Of a stretch of DNA of 64,000 nt, positions 34,045 to 42,631 are shown in pieces. This DNA is from Candidatus Electrothrix scaldis (lineage in GTDB: Bacteria > Desulfobacterota > Desulfobulbia > Desulfobulbales > Desulfobulbaceae): positions 1,178,001-1,242,000 of the forward strand of contig CP138355.1 in NCBI GenBank assembly GCA_033584155.1, read 5' to 3'. Both the position numbers and the translations under genes were made by a program. Each line of letters opens with the position of its first letter. Positions within the stretch are counted from its first letter, which is position 1. The notes under the pieces are model-generated. The model did no database searches, had not been told where the DNA came from, and was given only the letters and a program-made list of their open reading frames with translations.

Positions 34045-35240
34045 ACTCCTTTACCTGTCGTTTAACAGATCAATTGCAGGTTTTATCCGAACAGGGCGTT
34101 CGCCGGAAGATGCTCTCTGTTCAGCAAACAGGCTCGGCTTCCCTTCAGCATCAGGATGTAGGTTTTCTGAATCTGGCTAGCAATGACTATCTCGGTTTGG
34201 CTGGTGATAAGGCATTGCTTCGAAGGTTTTATGCCGCCCTTGAGCAGGAACCTTTTTTTGAGCGCTATGCTTTGGGGAGTGGGGCTTCGCGTCTTATGAC
34301 CGGCAACCATGCGCAGTATGCTCTTTTGGAAGAAGGGCTGGCTAGCTCGTACCAGAAGGATAAGGCACTGATTTTTAATTCCGGCTACCATATTAATATA
34401 GGATTGCTGCCCGCACTTGCCCGGAAAGGAGATCTCATCCTTGCGGATAAGCTCTGTCATGCCAGTCTCATCGATGGAATGCGCCTTTCTGGAGCCAAGA
34501 TGATTCGTTACCCTCATCTCGATTATGTTTCTCTCGAAAAGTTACTGCAAAAATATCGTGCAGGGGGGAGGGCTCAGAAAAAGCAGACTATTTTTATCGT
34601 GACCGAATCCATCTTTTCTATGGATGGTGATTGCGCTGATCTTCCTGCCTTGGTTCGCCTGAAGGAAGAGTATGACGCAGTTTTGTATGTGGATGAAGCC
34701 CATTCTGTTGGGGTGCGGGGTGAGAAAGGCCTGGGATTGGCCGAAGAACAGAGTGTTGTTGAGCATGTTGATCTCCTGGTAGGGACCTTTGGCAAGGCCT
34801 GGGGAGGGCAGGGTGCCTTTGTGGTCTGTGAGGAGACCGTATATAATTACTTGGTCAATACGGCGCGGTCGCTGATTTTTACTACCGCCCTTCCTCCTGT
34901 GAATATTCATTGGCTCAATTTTGTGCTCCCTCTTATTTTGGGGATGGCCGAAGAGCGGAAGAACGTGGCAAGGATGGCACAAGATTTGCGCAAGGCCGTG
35001 CAGGATGTTGGGCTCAGGACCGGCGGGGAAAGTCATATCATTCCGATTATGATCGGTGATGAGGACAGGGCTGTTCAGATTGCAGAACATTTGCGCCGGA
35101 AAGGTTTCTGGGTACAGGCTGTTCGTACCCCGACCGTTCCTCGTGGCACAGCTCGTTTACGTCTTTCCTTGTGCGCTGGTATGGAATCTGAGCAACTTGC
35201 TTCCTTGCCCGAACATATATCTCAGGCCCTTGCCGTATGA
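34041..35240 (+). CDS. bioF: 8-amino-7-oxononanoate synthase
   Basis: PLP enzyme condensing pimeloyl-ACP with L-alanine in biotin synthesis. Hallmarks in the 399 residues: FLNLASNDYLGLAG, GSGASRLMTGNH, FNSGYHIN, DEAHSVGVRGEKGLG and the PLP-lysine site GTFGKAWGGQG. It starts with GTG overlapping the preceding stop and its own stop overlaps the next ATG (ATGA), so the operon is tightly coupled. Confidence 0.95.
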   Translation: MNSFTCRLTDQLQVLSEQGVRRKMLSVQQTGSASLQHQDVGFLNLASNDYLGLAGDKALLRRFYAALEQEPFFERYALGSGASRLMTGNHAQYALLEEGLASSYQKDKALIFNSGYHINIGLLPALARKGDLILADKLCHASLIDGMRLSGAKMIRYPHLDYVSLEKLLQKYRAGGRAQKKQTIFIVTESIFSMDGDCADLPALVRLKEEYDAVLYVDEAHSVGVRGEKGLGLAEEQSVVEHVDLLVGTFGKAWGGQGAFVVCEETVYNYLVNTARSLIFTTALPPVNIHWLNFVLPLILGMAEERKNVARMAQDLRKAVQDVGLRTGGESHIIPIMIGDEDRAVQIAEHLRRKGFWVQAVRTPTVPRGTARLRLSLCAGMESEQLASLPEHISQALAV

Positions 35241-35935
35241 AACACCGCTGGCTTCATCAACAGGGGAATGAGGATTGTCTCCTCTTTTTTGCAGGCTGGG
35301 GGATGTGCCCGGAAGTTTTTGCTGATATTCCGTCCGGTGACATCGATGTTCTCATGTTCTTTGATTATCGGAGGATGGATCCCGAGGATCTCGTCTCGGT
35401 TTTAGCAAAAAAGGGGGGGGCGTATCGTCATGTATACCTCATCTCCTGGTCTATGGGAGTTTGGGTTGCGTCAGTGTTCTTTGCTGAGAAACCAGCGAAC
35501 CTCCCTTGTTTAGCCGCAGCAATCGCTATCGGAGGGACGTGTTTCCCTATAGATGATAAATTGGGCATTCCTGAGCAAAATTTTGTGGAGATGGCGGAAC
35601 AGCTTACATCTGCACGGGTGAAGGAATTTCACTCTTCCATGTTTGCTGACGATGAGCATGCTGACCGTTTTGCCCTTTCTTTCCAAAGGGGAGAACGGGG
35701 TGTGGGGGAGCTCCAAGAGGAACTCCAAACCTTGGCCAGTGCATATAGAAAAGGGGCTGAGGCTTCTGAAATTTACACACACAGGATTGTCACTGGCCGG
35801 GACCGTATTTTTCCGGCCCGGAATCAGGTAAGGGCTTGGGGGCGTACCGCGTGCCGCCAGCTTTCCTTGTCCCATTTTCCTTTTTATCTCTGGTCAAGCT
35901 GGTCAGTAATGCTTCAAAAGTTGATGTCAGCCTAG
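35237..35935 (+). CDS. bioG: Pimeloyl-ACP methyl ester esterase, BioG type (DUF452)
   Basis: Alpha/beta hydrolase that frees pimeloyl-ACP from its methyl ester after chain elongation, counterpart of BioH in this operon. The 232 residues contain LLFFAGWGMCPEVF, the nucleophile serine in ISWSMGVWVAS, the acid-region ALSFQRGERG and a late TGRDRIFPARNQ block with the basic/histidine-region SLSHFPFY. It overlaps bioF by 4 bp and is directly followed by bioC, the usual BioG context. Confidence 0.87.
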   Translation: MKHRWLHQQGNEDCLLFFAGWGMCPEVFADIPSGDIDVLMFFDYRRMDPEDLVSVLAKKGGAYRHVYLISWSMGVWVASVFFAEKPANLPCLAAAIAIGGTCFPIDDKLGIPEQNFVEMAEQLTSARVKEFHSSMFADDEHADRFALSFQRGERGVGELQEELQTLASAYRKGAEASEIYTHRIVTGRDRIFPARNQVRAWGRTACRQLSLSHFPFYLWSSWSVMLQKLMSA

Positions 35936-35970
35936 AACTGTTTCCGTCACCCACTTGTTGTTCTCTTATT

Positions 35971-36735
35971 ATGCAGAAAATCGATAAACAGTTCGTCTGT
36001 CGTCAATTCCGTCGTGCTGCTGCCAGTTATGACCGCCAAGCCACGATTCAGCATCGGGTAGCTGATCGGCTTCTGGAGCTGCTCGTTCCCTATGTTAAGT
36101 CGGAGCCTTTGAGGGTTTTGGAAATTGGCTGCTGTACCGGCTTATTGACGGGGAAATTGCTCCAGAGTGATATTAAGGTGGGCAGCCTTTTGCTTAATGA
36201 TCTTATGCCGGATTTTGCTGAGCGGCTTCCTCATGATCTTGCTGTGGATGAACTGAGCTTTCTTCCGGGCGATATAGAAAAGCTTTCCTTGTCAGGCTCC
36301 TTTGACCTTATTATCTCCTCTTCTACCTTTCATTGGCTGCATGATTTGGAGCGGACGCTGGTTAAGCTTCTTGTTGCCCTGAGGCCGGGAGGAATACTTG
36401 CCTTTTCTTTGTATGGGCCCGGGAACCTCCCTGAGATCAAAGAGCTCACAGGTGTAGGACTTGATTATCTCCCCTTGTCAGCGATTGTCTCAATGCTGAA
36501 GCATCGTTATATTCTTGAAGAGCAGCATCAGGAAAAAGAAATTTTCCTTTTTCCTGGTCCTCGTGAGGTGCTGAATCACCTTCGCCAGACTGGAGTGAAT
36601 GCTATTAATCGAAGGCCTTGGACTCGTCAGGAATTACAGACCTTTTGCCGGGAATATAAAAAAAGATTTTACATGGATCGCTCTGTGCGCCTTACCTATC
36701 ATCCCTTATATTTCATCGCTCGGCGCTCTCTATGA
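35971..36735 (+). CDS. bioC: Malonyl-ACP O-methyltransferase
   Basis: SAM-dependent enzyme that methylates malonyl-ACP to start pimelate synthesis. The 254-residue form from ATG 35971 begins IDKQFVCRQFRRAAASYDRQA, then the SAM site LEIGCCTGLLTGKL, acidic LNDLMPDF, DLIISSSTFHWLHDL and LRPGGILAFSLYGPG, all typical of BioC. The frame is open further upstream to 35836, overlapping bioG, but that extension has no family match. Last gene of the biotin operon. Confidence 0.92.
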   Translation: MQKIDKQFVCRQFRRAAASYDRQATIQHRVADRLLELLVPYVKSEPLRVLEIGCCTGLLTGKLLQSDIKVGSLLLNDLMPDFAERLPHDLAVDELSFLPGDIEKLSLSGSFDLIISSSTFHWLHDLERTLVKLLVALRPGGILAFSLYGPGNLPEIKELTGVGLDYLPLSAIVSMLKHRYILEEQHQEKEIFLFPGPREVLNHLRQTGVNAINRRPWTRQELQTFCREYKKRFYMDRSVRLTYHPLYFIARRSL

Positions 36736-36863
36736 GGATCGAGTGTAGAGTGTAGATAGATCTAGATGCTCTGCGTGTTGAGACCTTTTTTGCTAAAAAA
36801 GGTCTGGCTCAGTAAAAAAGACTTGCGGGAAACTGTGTAGAATGGTAAAGAACGTATGCGTTT

Positions 36864-36940
36864 GCGCTTGTAGCTCATCTGGATAGAGTATCGGACTACG
36901 AATCCGAGGGTAGCAGGTTCGAATCCTGCCAGGCGCACCA
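36864..36940 (+). tRNA. tRNA-Arg (anticodon ACG)
   Basis: Acceptor GCGCTTG pairs with CAGGCGC, the D-arm TAGCTCATCTGGATAGAGTA is standard, the anticodon stem TCGGA/TCCGA encloses CTACGAA with anticodon ACG at 36898-36900, and the T-arm has GTTCGAATC. CCA is encoded at 36938-36940. Confidence 0.95.
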
Positions 36941-36948
36941 GGAATTTC

Positions 36949-36987
36949 AAGCCTCCCTGTCTTTTTCGGACTCGGAGGCTTTTTTAT
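36949..36987 (+). terminator. Terminator of tRNA-Arg
   Basis: AAGCCTCC (36949-36956) pairs with GGAGGCTT (36974-36981), followed by a T-run. Confidence 0.8.
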
Positions 36988-37121
36988 TTTCTTGCGGAGC
37001 TTGTTCGTTCTCCTCTTGTCAAAGCACCTGGAAATGACTACTGTTATGAAACAGTCGAAAAACGTCCAGAGAAGACGATGAACAACTTTTCCGAGATCAT
37101 CAGCTGATCAGTGTCTGAGCA

Positions 37122-37571
37122 ATGAAGATTGTCTGCAAAAATAAAAAAGCCTTTCATGATTATCATATAGATAAAACAATGGAAGCGGGCATGGTCCTTA
37201 CCGGGCCGGAGGTGAAGTCCTTACGGGCTGGCCGGGCGAATATTAAGGACGGTTATGCGCAGTTGAAGAACGGAGAAGTGTTTTTGTACAATATTCATAT
37301 TTCTCCTTATGCCTTTACAACATACTCCGCAACAGATCCTCTTCGGGTACGTAAGTTGTTGTTGCACAAAAGGGAAATACGAAAGCTGCTTGGCAAGCTG
37401 CATGAAAAAGGAGTTGCGCTTATTCCGCTCAAGATATATTTTATAGATAATGGAAAGGCCAAGATAGAGCTTGGTGTGGCGCGCGGAAAAAAATTGTATG
37501 ACAAACGAGCCGCTTTAAAAGAAAAGCAGTCAAACCGTGAAGTGGAACGCTCTTTGCGGCAGAAATATTAA
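37122..37571 (+). CDS. smpB: SsrA-binding protein SmpB
   Basis: Binds tmRNA and brings it to stalled ribosomes. The 149 residues start [22 protein letters not shown], continue with [30 protein letters not shown] and end in a basic tail containing [14 protein letters not shown], all invariant family features. Its gene lies 45 bp upstream of the tmRNA it serves. Confidence 0.96.
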   Translation: MKIVCKNKKAFHDYHIDKTMEAGMVLTGPEVKSLRAGRANIKDGYAQLKNGEVFLYNIHISPYAFTTYSATDPLRVRKLLLHKREIRKLLGKLHEKGVALIPLKIYFIDNGKAKIELGVARGKKLYDKRAALKEKQSNREVERSLRQKY

Positions 37572-37616
37572 AATATTTTCCATCCCTCCCCTTGGGTAGG
37601 GAGAATAAAAAAATAT

Positions 37617-37976
37617 GGGGGTGAAACGGATTCGACGGGGATATGAAAGCTCAACGTTGCATGCCGAGTGTTCTGTCAGCTCGTAAACTTGATGGAATTT
37701 TAAATATAATCGCAGACGATTATAACTACGCACTGGCAGCGTAAGCTGCTGTGCCGCTTTTCCGGTCCGCGCCCGTAAGGCTGGATAAAAGCGTCGACTC
37801 TTCGGGCTGGTCTGCCGATGTGCCTCTCATCGGAAAGACGAGGATCCAACAGGCTGGTATTCAGCAATTCCTGTTCTGAGTGAGAGCTGAATACGAGATT
37901 TTTACTCGGAACTAAGCATGTAGAAGCGTGAGGGGAGTATTTTCGGACCCGGGTTCAACTCCCGGCACCTCCACCA
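37617..37976 (+). ncRNA. ssrA: Transfer-messenger RNA (ssrA)
   Basis: 360 nt. The tRNA-like domain is formed by GGGGGTGAAACGGATTCGAC at the 5' end and the 3' part ending CACCTCC-ACCA with a T-arm GGGTTCAACTCCC. The internal reading frame from the resume codon GCA at 37712 encodes ADDYNYALAA then TAA at 37742-37744, ending in the protease tag ALAA. Pseudoknot-rich GC blocks separate the two. Confidence 0.96.
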
Positions 37977-38010
37977 ATTAACAAGTCCAAAGAAGTCCGT
38001 AGAAGTTCAT

Positions 38011-38047
38011 AAGCCCGCAGCCTGAAAAGGTTTGCGGGCTTTTTTTG
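38011..38047 (+). terminator. Terminator downstream of tmRNA
   Basis: AAGCCCGCA (38011-38019) pairs with TGCGGGCT (38033-38040) followed by seven T residues. Confidence 0.85.
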
Positions 38048-38460
38048 TCTAATGGAGTCTCCGGGATTGTCTGTTGGTAGCCAAATTTACAGTATTTTTT
38101 ACAGTATCAACCGATTTTTCAACCTGTATGTGCCGTCTCCAGGGAAGAAGGGGTGTTTCCCTGTGACAGGCTTGTACCTCCTCTTGCACATCGATAAAGA
38201 ACGTCAGGATACTCTCTCAAAAGAGAGCGTTCTGAAAGTAAAAACATATTGACTTTTCAGAATCAGCATGTTTGCCTCTAATTCATTATATCTTTTCAAC
38301 AACGATTGGCTACAAAAACAAGATGATAAATCTATGCGCATCCCAAAAACATCCTTTCTCCATACAATACTTGCTTGAGAGAAGACTATGCAAAACCGAT
38401 TGAATTTTTGCAAATTTATTAGAATTCGGCGCCTGTTTATCATAATGATAATTCTGCATA
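38048..38460. other. Intergenic stretch after tmRNA, no gene recognised
   Basis: AT-rich 413 bp between the tmRNA terminator and a truncated gene. A 66-codon plus-strand frame (38052-38252) has no family features or ribosome-binding site. tmRNA 3' ends are frequent integration sites, but no integrase or repeated tmRNA end was found here. Confidence 0.35.
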
Positions 38461-38859
38461 ATGACCCGCTTGGATGAGGTCGCTGATGATGCCCATTTAG
38501 ACGCCGGACAAATCAAAGAGGAATCACTGAAATCCGTGGATTATGATGTCTGGTGCTGTCCGGATTGCGGCATAAGGAAGGTTGTCCCCTACAACAGTTG
38601 GTTTTCTTCGTATACAAAGTGTTCGCGATGCAAACGCCGCACCATGAAGGTGACAAGCAGAACGATCACAAGTGCAACCACAAGCTCTACCGGTACAGGC
38701 GAAAAAACAGAGAACTGTACAAACTGCGGCTATCACCACACATCCAGATATACCATCCCGAGGAGAACAGAATCAAGCAGTTCCGGCAGTTCTTCTTCCG
38801 GCAGCAGTTCTTTCGGCGGCGGGCGTTCTTCCGGTGGAGGTGCCAGCGGATCGTGGTGA
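38461..38859 (+). pseudogene. C-terminal fragment of a TPM/DUF2207-related zinc-ribbon protein
   Basis: 132 residues resembling only the tail of TPM-domain membrane proteins: RLDEVADDAHLDAGQIKEE, a zinc-binding CCPDCG...CSRC, ENCTNCGYHHTSRYTIPRR, then a Ser/Gly tail SSFGGGRSSGGGASGSW. An in-frame stop lies just upstream of the ATG at 38461, and the phosphatase-like and membrane parts are missing, so this is probably a 5'-truncated relic at the border of the accessory region. A DUF2207 protein gene occurs at 46333, on the other side of the ABC cluster. Confidence 0.6.
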
Positions 38860-38926
38860 CGAGCTGCATCTCATCAGTACATTTCGCTGTGATGTGCTTT
38901 CGATCCTACCAAATTTTTAACGAGTA

Positions 38927-40240
38927 ATGCTTATGCAAACCCAAAAAACATTTTTCCTCCATGCAGCTCACCTTGTCCTGGTCTGCACTTTGATCACCCT
39001 TTCAGTTTTAGGCTGCAAGCCGGAAGCGGAGACAGATAAACAAGTTATCACGGTCTGGGCGCACAGCGGCCAGGAGGGCGAGCGCAAGGTGCTCATGGAT
39101 CAGGTGCAACGCTTTAACGAGGAATTTCCTGATGTCCACGTTAAACTCACCCTGCTGCCGGAAGGTTCGTACAACTCCCAGCTTCAGTCCGCTGCCCTTT
39201 CCCACGACCTGCCGGATGTGATCGAATTTGACGGGCCGTTCCTGTACGGCTATGTCTGGCAGAATCAGCTTCAGCCCCTGGATGACCTCCTGCCTGCGGC
39301 AGTGCAGGCCGATCTCCTGCCCTCCATCATCAAGCAGGGCACCATGCATGATCATCTTTTTGCCGTGGGTATGTTTGACTCCGGCCTGGGCATGTATGGC
39401 AATAAGGCATTGCTGGAGGCGGCAGGCATTCGCATCCCCGCCTCAGTGGATGATGCCTGGACAGCGGAGGAGTTCAATCAGGTGCTGAAAAAGCTGGCTG
39501 CCCAGGATCAGGACGGAGCTGTGCTGGATCTCAAGGCCAATTACCGGGGCGAGTGGTTCACCTATGCCTTTTCCCCGATCATTCAGTCTGCCGGCGGTGA
39601 TCTGATCGACCGGCGGGATTACCTGCATGCAGAGCCGGTGCTGGCCGGGAAAGAGGCGGTCAGGGCCATGACAACCCTGCAGGATTGGTTTCAACAGGGA
39701 TATGTAGATCCTAACCTGGATGATGCCGCCTTTGTCGAGGAGCGGGTTGCGCTTTCCTGGGTTGGACATTGGGAATATCCCCGCTATGCAGAAAAACTGG
39801 GCGACAAGCTGGTCCTTCTGCCCCTGCCGGACTTCGGCCAAGGTTCAAAGACCGGCCAAGGCTCCTGGCAATGGGGCATCAACGCAGATGCCCGCAATGC
39901 CGAGGCCGCAGCCCGGTTCCTTGCCTCCCTGCTTCGCCCGGAGAGTATCCTGGCCATGACCGAGGTCAACGGGGCCGTACCCGCGACCAAGACCGCTATT
40001 GCCCGCTCGCCCCTGTACAAAGAGGGCGGCCCGCTCCGGCTTTTTGTGGACCAGCTCCGCCAGAGCAGTGTGGAGCGGCCCCGCACCCCGGCCTATCAGG
40101 TCATCACCTCGGTCTTTCAGCAGGCCTTTGATGAAATCCGCAACGGTGCCGATGTGCAAAAGGCCCTGCATCAGGCTGCCGCAGCCATTGAGCAGGACAT
40201 TGCCGACAGCGAAGGCTACCGTTCCGTTCCCCGTCACTGA
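38927..40240 (+). CDS. Carbohydrate ABC transporter substrate-binding lipoprotein
   Basis: 437 residues with a lipobox LSVLGC and the fold of family-1 extracellular solute-binding proteins: VITVWAHSGQEGE, VKLTLLPEGSYNSQLQSA, LPDVIEFDGP, VGMFDSGLGMYGNKALLEAAG, and GQGSWQWGINADARNAEAA. It captures an oligosaccharide or sugar polyol in the periplasm and delivers it to the permeases encoded after it. The gene and the other ABC genes are visibly more GC-rich than their neighbours. A compatible solute such as sucrose or trehalose is possible given the sucrose synthesis genes, but this is speculation. Confidence 0.9.
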   Translation: MLMQTQKTFFLHAAHLVLVCTLITLSVLGCKPEAETDKQVITVWAHSGQEGERKVLMDQVQRFNEEFPDVHVKLTLLPEGSYNSQLQSAALSHDLPDVIEFDGPFLYGYVWQNQLQPLDDLLPAAVQADLLPSIIKQGTMHDHLFAVGMFDSGLGMYGNKALLEAAGIRIPASVDDAWTAEEFNQVLKKLAAQDQDGAVLDLKANYRGEWFTYAFSPIIQSAGGDLIDRRDYLHAEPVLAGKEAVRAMTTLQDWFQQGYVDPNLDDAAFVEERVALSWVGHWEYPRYAEKLGDKLVLLPLPDFGQGSKTGQGSWQWGINADARNAEAAARFLASLLRPESILAMTEVNGAVPATKTAIARSPLYKEGGPLRLFVDQLRQSSVERPRTPAYQVITSVFQQAFDEIRNGADVQKALHQAAAAIEQDIADSEGYRSVPRH

Positions 40241-40268
40241 GTAGGGGCGATTCGCGAACCGCCCCTAC
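40241..40268. repeat. Dispersed GTAGGGGC palindromic repeat, copy 2
   Basis: A 28-bp near-perfect palindrome: GTAGGGGCG, a TTCGCGAA core, and CGCCCCTAC. It starts right at the end of the binding-protein gene and is the shortest copy. Confidence 0.75.
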
Positions 40269-40304
40269 TTACAGATTCCCATAAACAGCACAGAGGTTTC
40301 CTTT

Positions 40305-41198
40305 ATGAACACCTTACACAGTGATAATCGGGTGGGCTGGCTCATGGCTGCCCCGGCACTCACCGGTCTGGCCCTTTTTATCGGCCTGCCCTTTCTCCTG
40401 GCCCTGATCCTTTCCTTCACCAATCTGAAACTGGCCTCGCCCCTGCCGCTGACCTTTGTCGGTTTGCAGCATTACGCCCGCATCATCCAAGACCCTGTTT
40501 TTCTCCGGGCACTGCTCAATAACCTGATCTTTGCTGTGGTCGTGGTACCGGCCCAGACCGGCTGCGCCCTCCTGCTTGCCCTGCTGGTGAACCGCAAGCT
40601 GCCCGGCATGGTCGTGTTCCGCACCCTGTTTTTTCTGCCGGTGATCTTCCCCTTTGCCCTGATTTCCGTGGTCTGGATGCTCCTGTATGCGCCCGGCCCG
40701 AACGGGGTGATCAACTCCGTGCTTGAGCTGTTGACCTTCGGGTTCTGGGAGCCGCAGGATTTCCTCCATAACCAGTTCCTTGCTCTGCCCGCGATCATGG
40801 TGGTCTCCATCTGGCAGGGAGCCGGGTTTCAGATGATCGTCTATCTTGCCGGACTCCAGGATATCTCGGAAGAACTCTACGAGGCAGCCCGGCTGGACGG
40901 GGCCAATTCCTGGCAGCAGTTCTGGTATGTCACCTTTCCCTGCCTGCGCAACACCACCCTGTTTGTGGTCTCAGTGACCACCATCCTTTCCTTCCGCCTT
41001 TTTGATCAGGTCCAGATTATGACCAAGGGCGGCCCACTCAATGCCACCGCCACTGTGGTCTTTGAGGCCGTGCGTGCTGCTTTTGAACGCCAGCAGATTG
41101 CCCGTGGCTCGGCCATGACCGTGGTCTTTTTCATCATTGTTCTTTGCCTGACCATTTTCCAGCGGCGGATGGTGAGTGAGGATCGGCGGATAGATTGA
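40305..41198 (+). CDS. Carbohydrate ABC transporter permease (MalF/UgpA type)
   Basis: 297 residues, about six membrane spans. The N-terminal span is VGWLMAAPALTGLALFIGLP, and the ATPase-coupling EAA loop is present as EELYEAARLDGANSWQQFW. Located 64 bp after the binding-protein gene. In most clusters the second permease follows immediately, but here the next ABC gene begins 2.9 kb away. Confidence 0.92.
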   Translation: MNTLHSDNRVGWLMAAPALTGLALFIGLPFLLALILSFTNLKLASPLPLTFVGLQHYARIIQDPVFLRALLNNLIFAVVVVPAQTGCALLLALLVNRKLPGMVVFRTLFFLPVIFPFALISVVWMLLYAPGPNGVINSVLELLTFGFWEPQDFLHNQFLALPAIMVVSIWQGAGFQMIVYLAGLQDISEELYEAARLDGANSWQQFWYVTFPCLRNTTLFVVSVTTILSFRLFDQVQIMTKGGPLNATATVVFEAVRAAFERQQIARGSAMTVVFFIIVLCLTIFQRRMVSEDRRID

Positions 41199-41290
41199 TT
41201 TTCTTTCACTTCGAGCGACTAAAGAAAGAACGGCAACCTTTTAAAGCAAAAAAAGTCAGAATGAAGAATGTTCTCCATGAAGCTGGCAGC

Positions 41291-41653
41291 TTATTGATAT
41301 TCCTTAATCAAAATATCAGCAGGAATGCCAAGACCATTATGCAGTTTTCTTATCATAGAAATAGTCAGCGGCCTGACCCTATTGAGTATTTCTGCAACTC
41401 TACCGCGTCTGCCGATAAATGGTTCAAGGTCTTTTCTGGTCAGGTTTTGCTGTTCCATAACAAATTCTAAGTAAGATATAGGATCCGGGGCAGGGATTGG
41501 ATGATGAATTTCCTCATATGCATCTATAAGAACAACTAAAATATCAAGATAATCAGACTCCTCTTCTGTTAATGAAGGAGATTCCATCAGGGAAGCTGTA
41601 ATATTTAACGCTTCATCGTAGTCTGATTCTGTTTTTATTAATTTGATATCCAT
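41291..41653 (-). CDS. higA: HigA-type antitoxin
   Basis: 120 residues with an HTH domain in the C-terminal half (about residues 60-115, LEFVMEQQNLTRKDLEPFIGRR through IRKLHNGLGIPADIL). It neutralises the HigB toxin and usually represses its own promoter. It follows the toxin gene by 2 bp, the HigBA order (toxin first). The pair is on the opposite strand to the ABC genes and sits between the two permeases. Confidence 0.87.
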   Translation of the reverse strand: MDIKLIKTESDYDEALNITASLMESPSLTEEESDYLDILVVLIDAYEEIHHPIPAPDPISYLEFVMEQQNLTRKDLEPFIGRRGRVAEILNRVRPLTISMIRKLHNGLGIPADILIKEYQ

Positions 41654-41655
41654 TG

Positions 41656-41949
41656 TTATATCTCCGCAGCATTAATTTTATCATACTCATCATGAGTTCC
41701 AATAAAACGAATAAATATTATTTGCTTGTCGAATCTGACTATGCAAATCAAACGGTAATTATTGCCGCCGATATTGAAAACTACACGAGTAGCCGTGATA
41801 ATACTGGCAGTGCGGAACCGTTCTTTGATTTCTACACTATTTTGCCAACTTGCTATTTGAGCAGCCTTATACCAGGACAAAAGCGGTTGCTTGGCAGCGG
41901 GATGCCTTTCCCAAAATTCTCGCAATGTTCTTTTTGCTATCACTCTCAT
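41656..41949 (-). CDS. higB: HigB-type toxin (mRNA interferase, RelE superfamily)
   Basis: 97 residues. The HigB pattern is complete: RTLREFWERHPAAKQPLLSWYKA at the N-terminus, VFNIGGNNYRLICIVRFDKQ in the middle and FIRFIGTHDEYDKI at the end. Such proteins cleave mRNA on the ribosome. First gene of the two-gene toxin-antitoxin unit; a GC-poor stretch upstream holds hairpins at 42050-42096. No strong ribosome-binding site is visible. Confidence 0.88.
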   Translation of the reverse strand: MRVIAKRTLREFWERHPAAKQPLLSWYKAAQIASWQNSVEIKERFRTASIITATRVVFNIGGNNYRLICIVRFDKQIIFIRFIGTHDEYDKINAAEI

Positions 41950-42049
41950 TTTTATATACTACCATGCACCCATCACGGGTGCAACAGGATATATTATACA
42001 AGGCATTTAAAGCTCTTTCTCGGCGATAACTTACCGGGCTGTCGGCGAA

Positions 42050-42096
42050 CGTCCCGAAGGGACGCTCCGCAAATAACCCGCCGTTGCAACGGCGGG
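42050..42096. promoter_or_regulatory. Two adjacent hairpins between higB and the repeat ORF
   Basis: CGTCCCGAAGGGACG (42050-42064) and CCCGCCGTTGCAACGGCGGG (42077-42096), both perfect inverted repeats, lie between divergent genes. Without a following T-run they are not ordinary terminators; they may mark an operator or the edge of an inserted segment. Confidence 0.5.
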
Positions 42097-42134
42097 AAGA
42101 AAATATTGACACCCTTCAACAAAGGAGGAATTCT

Positions 42135-42610
42135 ATGAAGCACCTCAGACAACTGCTTGCTGTGTATGTCCAGGCGATCATACTTGCTGCGGCGGCGGGG
42201 GTGGCTGATAGTTACTCACCAAATTCATTAGAGCTTGTTCCTGAAGGAGCGAAGATGCGCAACATCCGGCTGGTTGAACAGCAGGAGAGCATTCCTTTCC
42301 TCAGGGGAGAGCGTTACCTGTCTCAAGTTAAGCATGACATGCCCCAGATGAAGTTTACTTTGTCCCATGTTAAGCGTGATAGCCCCAGGTGAAGCTTGCT
42401 TTGCTCCATGTCAAACATGATATGCCACAGATGAAGCTTGCTTTGCCTCGTATCAAGCATGATATGCCCCAGGTGAAGCTTACTTTGCCTCATGTCAAGC
42501 GTGACATGCCTCAGATGAAGCTTACTTTGTCCCATGTTAAGCGTGACATGCCACAGATGAAGCTTCATTTGCCCCATATCAAGCGTGACCTGTCTCACGG
42601 AAAGCAATAA
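42135..42610 (+). pseudogene. Exported protein with 14-residue tandem repeats, frameshifted
   Basis: ATG 42135 follows AAAGGAGG. The N-terminus is a signal peptide (about residues 4-26), then a short linker and a repeat region with consensus HVKRDMPQMKLTLP, encoded by 42-bp DNA units. The first frame stops at 42392, but the repeats go on to 42610 in another frame. Unit 2 is 41 bp: one T is missing at about 42381 (GATAGCCCC where neighbours have GATATGCCCC), and restoring it joins both halves. Repeats are basic and amphipathic. I do not recognise a family. The last unit ends 22 bp before the pentapeptide gene. Confidence 0.5.
42323..42591. repeat. Tandem array of six 42-bp units
   Basis: Units recur with spacing 41, 42, 42, 42 and 42 bp, measured at the conserved GCCnCAG core (42341, 42382, 42424, 42466, 42508, 42550). 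Conserved pieces include ATGAAGCTTNCTTTG. The unit is a multiple of three, so it encodes repeated peptides. Confidence 0.8.
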
Positions 42611-42631
42611 ACATGACATTGAGAGAAAACA

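Noticed and set aside
38052..38252. Integrase remnant after tmRNA
   Set aside because: The 66-codon frame has no tyrosine recombinase motif in any frame.
42323..42591. CRISPR-like array
   Set aside because: Units are contiguous 42-bp coding repeats with no unique spacers, and there are no cas genes.
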